A stretch of DNA of 64,000 nucleotides, from the NCBI GenBank assembly GCA_951213105.1, contig OX578144.1:86999015-87063014 (forward strand), read 5' to 3'. Both the position numbers and the translations under genes were made by a program. Source of the DNA: Amaurobius ferox. Taxonomy: Eukaryota; Arthropoda; Arachnida; Araneae; Amaurobiidae. Below the pieces are notes generated by a model. The model did no database searches, was not told the DNA's origin, and saw only the letters and a program-made list of their open reading frames with translations. This document shows, in pieces, positions 62,028-64,000 of this stretch (within the stretch, counting starts at the first letter, position 1; every line of letters starts with the position of its first letter).

Positions 62028-62529
62028 TAAGTGAGAAATCAATACAATAAAATGTATTTTTAATTCAGAGCAATATTTTAATAAGGTAAAGGAGATTTAA
62101 CTCGAAATTTATCAAATCATTTCTTTTGCGCAGATTTGTATTAGCAAACGTAAATTCTAATGAGGCTTGATTATAAAGAACAAAGGTTTAATGTTACTTA
62201 AGTTTAAAAAATTGAATAGATCGCCTTCTGTAGCACTTTTGTCCTACAAATAATTATAAGGAATATTTTACTTCATACGGAATTTAAACTAATAATTTAC
62301 TTCAATACTTCTATTGTGGGAGGGAGGGAGTTAAACTGAAATTTTGGCTCCCAAAATGGTCGTTTTGAAACTGAAATGGACCCCTTTCTGTGAAAGGAAG
62401 AGGGGGTATTTACATATTTTGCCTAATATCCTAAAATTCCTAGTTACTGCCCTGCTTGAAAGGAGATGGAATAAAATCAATTACCTTATATATTTTAGAA
62501 TGATAGAGAAGAAAGTATCCTTTCCGAAA

Positions 62530-62802
62530 CAGTAGCGAGTCTGATAAGATGCGTGCAAGTGAAACCGAAAGTTGGCTTCTTTTTCGGAATATTTTCCGCT
62601 CCCTGCATTACTCCGAATATGTGTTCTGAATTATGCATATCCTAAATGCACTGCGTAAAAGCATGGGAGAACAGTGATACATTTTTGTCATGTTTGACAG
62701 GTTACTGCATTTCCCTCCTGAGTCATCTGTGACGCCTTGAGGTGCAGTTTTTAAAATTGTAACAAATGTGTTGTAAAATCGCTTTTGTGCAACTTGCATT
62801 GA
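62530..62802 (+). repeat. Dispersed repeat R2, last copy
   Basis: Same block order as 850-1115, closest to copy 2. Confidence 0.75.
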
Positions 62803-62836
62803 ACTCTATTGATTGTTAGTTGATCAATGTGTTAGT

Positions 62837-62959
62837 ACACAGAGGAGTCCATAGAGTTTCGTCCAGAACAGAGCACCAGGCGCGAAGCGCCTTTAATCTC
62901 CAATCTCTAGGTGTGGTTTTTATCTTCATACTGTGACATTATTTCATGCACACAGAGGA
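62837..62959. mobile_element. 103-bp insertion with 10-bp duplication
   Basis: ACACAGAGGA occurs at 62837-62846 and again at 62950-62959, bracketing 103 bp absent from all other copies. The insert starts GTCCATAGAGTTTCG and contains a GGCGC/GCGCC hairpin (62879-62891). It may be a short non-autonomous element; family unknown. Confidence 0.75.
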
Positions 62960-63049
62960 TAATATATATTATTTTTTAATTGTAGTATTCGCAATAGTAT
63001 GTACACAACGTTAGTATGCACTTATGTGTCCATATTAATATTTTGTTTA

Positions 63050-63710
63050 TTACTTCCCTTACAATGCATGGTAATGTATAAAGTACTTGAGTCATATCGA
63101 AAATGGCAACAATAGTTGCCATTTTATATTGTTTTGAGTTTTCTGAAACATGGAATATGCATTTCCGCGTGGTGTATGTATATCTTTCCGTCTCTGTGGC
63201 TGTGCAATGTATGTACGTCTAGCTCAACTACCCAACAAAATTCCACACAATTTGTTAAGCACATCACTTATGGGTTATCCTGGTGCTGATTAAATTTTGT
63301 TAATATTCCAAAAAGTAATATCTTGCTAAAAGGCCAGAAAAAATCGTCAGAATCTGCAATACAAAACTAAATATGCTTATTCATATTGATTCAACGGTTG
63401 TTTCGTGCTCAATTTCTGATGGCAGAAAGAATAAATCCACGCTTATTTCTCTAGAACCAAATGTTTTCGAGATATTTAAATGTTTTTATAATGCTTGCAG
63501 TCTGGTGATGTTTTATTATGCGACAGGTTGCCGGATAAATAAGAAAATGTTTGAAATATGTGCATTGAATATAATTTCAAATTAATATTCGTGTTATTTT
63601 GTGCATTTAAACTCAATTTGATGGATGACGAGTAAAGTGAAGAAAAATTGAATTTGAGCCTGTAGGTAAAGTTATGTGTTGCCTACATCACATTTATGGG
63701 GGTTTTTTTG
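63050..63710 (+). repeat. Dispersed repeat R1, last copy
   Basis: Head at 63050, end GCCTACATCACATTTATGGG. Near-identical to the copy-2 member. Confidence 0.75.
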
Positions 63711-64000
63711 GCTTCTTTAGTAGTTTTTTTTTTAAATAATTTTGAAAATGAAACGATATCATTTATAAGTTGATTAACTCGAACAATTTATGGAATAGGT
63801 GGCTGCATGTTGAAGGAATAGGAGGTCATCAGTTCAGAAATTTAACTTCTAACTGATATCTGAAGGAACTTCTTCAGATCTAGTGAACATAATTTCTCAA
63901 CATCGTACTGGCATATCGTACTCAATATCGTAAATCAACGTCTGGACAGCCGAAGATCGCTGATTTGATTCGCTGCTGGTGCATACTTTTACAACCTCTA

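Larger units (their letters stand above)
62028..64000. repeat. Macro-tandem unit, last copy (partial)
   Basis: A junction at about 62027 joins sequence matching 25722 of copy 2 directly to sequence matching 27362 of the long copy. This removes about 1.64 kb that elsewhere holds a 12-bp hairpin, a degenerate coding relic and the unit start used here. The copy then runs colinear to the window end. Confidence 0.93.

Overview
This window reads as AT-rich, repeat-dominated metazoan DNA, probably from an arthropod. An arachnid is possible but unproven. No prokaryotic-style gene, rRNA, intact tRNA or intact host gene was recognised. Every recognisable protein-coding trace belongs to a transposable element or a THAP-domain fragment, and nearly all of them are broken.

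Layout. The window is built on direct tandem copies of one very large unit. Copy 1 spans 1-12416 and copy 2 spans 12417-26932. A long copy spans about 26933-62027 (its outer parts match copies 1 and 2, its middle does not), and a partial copy runs from 62028 to the end. Copies 1 and 2 lack the 20.3 kb found at 34515-54828 of the long copy and carry only the short filler GCGT at that point. That breakpoint cuts a hAT element which is continuous in the long copy, so copies 1 and 2 are best read as deletion derivatives of a roughly 35 kb ancestral unit.

The 34.5-54.8 kb core is a transposon nest. It contains two dead Tc1-like elements with readable TIRs (44072-45359 inside a dispersed repeat, and 51337-52758 inside a LINE). 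It also contains a hAT element (53206-55624) with an 8-bp target duplication, inserted in the same LINE reverse transcriptase and itself split by an RNase H-bearing LINE fragment (53654-54480). A second LINE tail lies at 43.5-43.8 kb. At 46.5-48.1 kb there is a long inverted repeat whose two arms each encode a THAP zinc-finger exon, each arm damaged differently. At 49117-49294 there is a 24-bp tandem repeat with no variation between copies.

Three dispersed non-coding families recur in both the tandem units and the core. R1 begins with a hairpin and ends in a CACATCA motif, R2 has a GAATTATGCATA core, and R3 runs from AAGTGTTTATGAC to AATCAATGCTTTATG. The long copy also carries a private insertion (56291-57589) with a reverse-transcriptase palm fragment. 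Shared variants change partners along the array. For example, the last copy resembles the long copy before about 62.25 kb and copy 2 after about 62.3 kb, which points to unequal exchange or gene conversion between units.
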